Assembly: GCA_019359515.1 (NCBI GenBank)
Contig: JAHHHC010000018.1
Coordinates: 51,122-115,121 of the forward strand
Source of the DNA: Desmonostoc vinosum HA7617-LM4
Lineage (GTDB): Bacteria > Cyanobacteriota > Cyanobacteriia > Cyanobacteriales > Nostocaceae
Direction of reading: 5' to 3'
DNA length: 64,000 nucleotides
Shown piece after piece: positions 63,041 to 64,000 of this stretch. The notes under the pieces were generated by a model, which was not told the origin of the DNA, did no database searches, and worked only from the letters and a program-made list of their open reading frames with translations. Numbering within the stretch: the first letter of the stretch is position 1; each line of letters begins with the position of its first letter. The translations under genes were made by a program, and so were the position numbers.

Positions 63041-63407
63041 GACTCGTTGGGGGGAGTGGCTGAGAAGCCCTCGCCGTCCCGGAGGGCGGCGCAGGGAGTA
63101 TGTCACCAATAACTTGTCCAATTTCTTGAGGAGTTACGCCTGTTGCCAGCATTGCCCGAATGAGTAACTCAATAGAAACCGAAGCATCGCCATTTTCAGC
63201 CTTAGCAATCCGAGGCTGGCTAGAGTGTAATTTCTCTGCAAGTTCAGTTTGCGTCATTGATTTCTGTCGTCGTTCTTTAAGGTAAAGGCTAAGAGCAAGC
63301 TTAATTTCAATAAGTGTAGTTTCTTCTGGGGTAAGTTCTAAAAATTCTGAAACACTTCCAACTGTCCAACCTTTTTCTTCTAGCTTTTTTCTTTTGGCTT
63401 CTTTCAT
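63027..63407 (-). CDS. XRE-family antitoxin (HigA-like) with a foreign C-terminal tail
   Basis: From ATG 63407 the product has 126 residues. The N-terminal part MKEAKRKKLEEKGWTVGSVSEF is followed by a helix-turn-helix domain (QTELAEKLHSSQPRIAKAENGD, about 52-73). Residues up to about 102 (GVTPQEIGQVIGD) are the normal protein. Residues 103-126 (PAPPSGTARASQPLPPTSRG) are read from a GC-rich repeat and the broken CRISPR repeat, and the stop codon TAG lies inside that repeat at 63027-63029. It is the second gene of a toxin-antitoxin operon; the start is supported by the 4-nt distance to the restored toxin stop. Confidence 0.8.
   Translation of the reverse strand: MKEAKRKKLEEKGWTVGSVSEFLELTPEETTLIEIKLALSLYLKERRQKSMTQTELAEKLHSSQPRIAKAENGDASVSIELLIRAMLATGVTPQEIGQVIGDILPAPPSGTARASQPLPPTSRGSG
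63041..63102. repeat. GC-rich insertion between the broken CRISPR repeat and the antitoxin core
   Basis: GACTCGTTGGGGGGAGTGGC and the GCCCTC..GAGGGC hairpin segment are much GC-richer than both flanks. The first part mirrors the CCACTTCCCC of the truncated repeat, forming an inverted pair across the junction. It looks like a dispersed palindromic repeat that replaced the end of the array and of the antitoxin gene. Confidence 0.6.
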
Positions 63408-63460
63408 ACGCTTAATCCTGTGTATCTTTGCCGTATTTGCTGAGTCGTTTTTGACAGATA

Positions 63461-63559
63461 AGCTAAAAAACATCTAAATTACATAATCAAATTAAATAAA
63501 ACTCTTGTGGGGTGGGCATCTTGCCCGCCCTAATTATGCAAGTTATATGTGGAACAGCT
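63461..63559. mobile_element. 99-bp MITE inserted in the toxin gene (TA target duplication)
   Basis: The ends AGCTAAAAAACATCTAAATT and, reverse complemented from the right, AGCTGTTCCACATATAACTT share an imperfect 31-bp inverted repeat (with ACAT, TAA and CATAAT blocks in register). TA flanks the element on both sides (63459-63460, 63560-63561). The middle has the palindrome GTGGGGTGGGCATCTTGCCC. Removing the element and one TA restores the toxin frame exactly (VID-IC-QKRLSKYGKDTQD, stop), which proves insertion. Confidence 0.88.
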
Positions 63560-63854
63560 TATCAATAACGCTGGTGGGTGTTGTTCTGGTTGTTTTGTTG
63601 AACACTTCAAGAATTAGAATTGCGTCGTCATCAATTCGGTAGATGATTCTCCAATTTCTATGTGCGTCTCGAATCCGTAGTTCGTGGCAGTGTGCCTCAA
63701 TACTTGGTATCGGTCTTGAGTGGGGCAGTCCCAAGTTTTCACCTTGCTGTAACCGTCGCAACAAAACTCCTGTTTCTATTCGTGCTTGTTGACTAAAGGG
63801 AGGTGTTTTGATCTCACCATGCAACCAAACCAAGGGTTTATCTGCTTCATTCAT
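63543..63854 (-). CDS. RelE/ParE (HigB-like) toxin with C-terminus truncated by a MITE
   Basis: The present frame has 103 residues. KTPPFSQQARIETGVLLRRLQQGENLG, CHELRIRDAHRNWRIIYRID and DAILILEVFNKTTRTTP match phage-Gp49/HigB-type RelE toxins, which cleave mRNA on the ribosome. The last five residues KLFHI come from the MITE at 63461-63559. The native end ICQKRLSKYGKDTQD and stop lie beyond the element, 4 nt before the antitoxin ATG. The truncated toxin has lost its final helix and is probably inactive or altered. Toxin-first gene order is typical for HigBA. Confidence 0.82.
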   Translation of the reverse strand: MNEADKPLVWLHGEIKTPPFSQQARIETGVLLRRLQQGENLGLPHSRPIPSIEAHCHELRIRDAHRNWRIIYRIDDDAILILEVFNKTTRTTPTSVIDKLFHI

Positions 63855-63862
63855 CTGCTGTT

Positions 63863-63880
63863 TATATCATATCTGATATA
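63863..63880 (-). promoter_or_regulatory. Operator-like palindrome in front of the toxin-antitoxin operon
   Basis: TATATCA-TATC-TGATATA is a perfect 7-4-7 inverted repeat located 9-26 bp upstream of the toxin start. Position and symmetry suit binding by the XRE antitoxin for autoregulation; this is inferred. Confidence 0.5.
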
Positions 63881-63950
63881 GAACTCCTATTTGATTTTTG
63901 AAAAAGAGTACGAGATAATACGGTTGAGTGTAAAAGTGTAAAAGCAGACT

Positions 63951-64000
63951 ATGATAAACCAGCATCTACAAACTGCAACACTAAAGACGGAAGTGGCAAC
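63951..64000 (+). CDS. Possible start of a gene running off the window
   Basis: An ATG at 63951 opens a frame MINQHLQTATLKTEVA that continues to the window end. It is divergent from the toxin operon by about 100 bp. The ribosome binding site is weak and 16 codons are too few to identify a family. Confidence 0.3.
   Translation, partial: MINQHLQTATLKTEVA

Overview
The window is chromosomal DNA of a filamentous, probably heterocyst-forming cyanobacterium (order Nostocales, Nostoc/Anabaena/Tolypothrix-like). This rests on very frequent GCGATCGC (HIP1-type) octamers, many GGGGAGTGGGGA-type short tandem repeats between and inside genes, a 703-residue AgrE-type arginine-removing enzyme, a cyanobacterial RNase E with its arginine-rich tail, COP23, DICT and WG-repeat proteins, and a photosystem II acclimation radical-SAM protein. 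No rRNA or tRNA gene was recognised.

Left part (1-8 kb): the end of a mannose-1-phosphate guanylyltransferase/isomerase-type gene and a HesB/IscA-like gene, then the str translation cluster rpsL-rpsG-fusA-tuf-rpsJ. The cluster has a near-consensus promoter (TTGACA-N18-TATAAT), hairpins in its long internal gaps and a terminator after rpsJ. A LON-domain gene and a convergent pheA follow. From 8 to 22 kb are a GT39-type membrane glycosyltransferase, the rne-rnhB pair, a 957-residue radical-SAM protein with low-complexity inserts, a STAS protein, an LL-diaminopimelate aminotransferase-type gene, clpS and a CPBP protease.

From 22 to 41 kb the genes are signalling and envelope functions: a WG-repeat Ser/Thr kinase, a trypsin-TPR protein, COP23, a second kinase, a pentapeptide-repeat/DICT pair, a PrsW-like protease, the radical-SAM acclimation gene, a PDZ lipoprotein, a DUF4079 protein and an MscS channel. 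From 40 to 62 kb are ahcY, a third kinase, a damaged brnTA locus, a lasso-type RiPP precursor without maturation genes, an SDR/hydroxylase and an FAD oxidoreductase next to a TetR gene with a rebuilt 5' end, a methyltransferase, a zinc-type CobW GTPase, cysS, a tldD/tldE pair, agrE and trmFO.

The right end (61.9-64 kb) is an accessory island. It holds an internally deleted Uma2 relic, a CRISPR leader and array of nine repeats without cas genes in view, and a HigBA-like toxin-antitoxin operon. The toxin gene is cut by a 99-bp TA-duplicating MITE. The antitoxin reading frame ends inside the last, broken CRISPR repeat.

The recurrent theme is small-element remodelling of genes. Miniature inverted-repeat elements and tandem repeats have changed the ends or interiors of a toxin, an antitoxin, a TetR regulator and a radical-SAM enzyme. 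Relics of VapC, BrnT/BrnA and Uma2 mark decaying accessory loci. All functional calls are from reading sequence and motif recognition; no database search was run.
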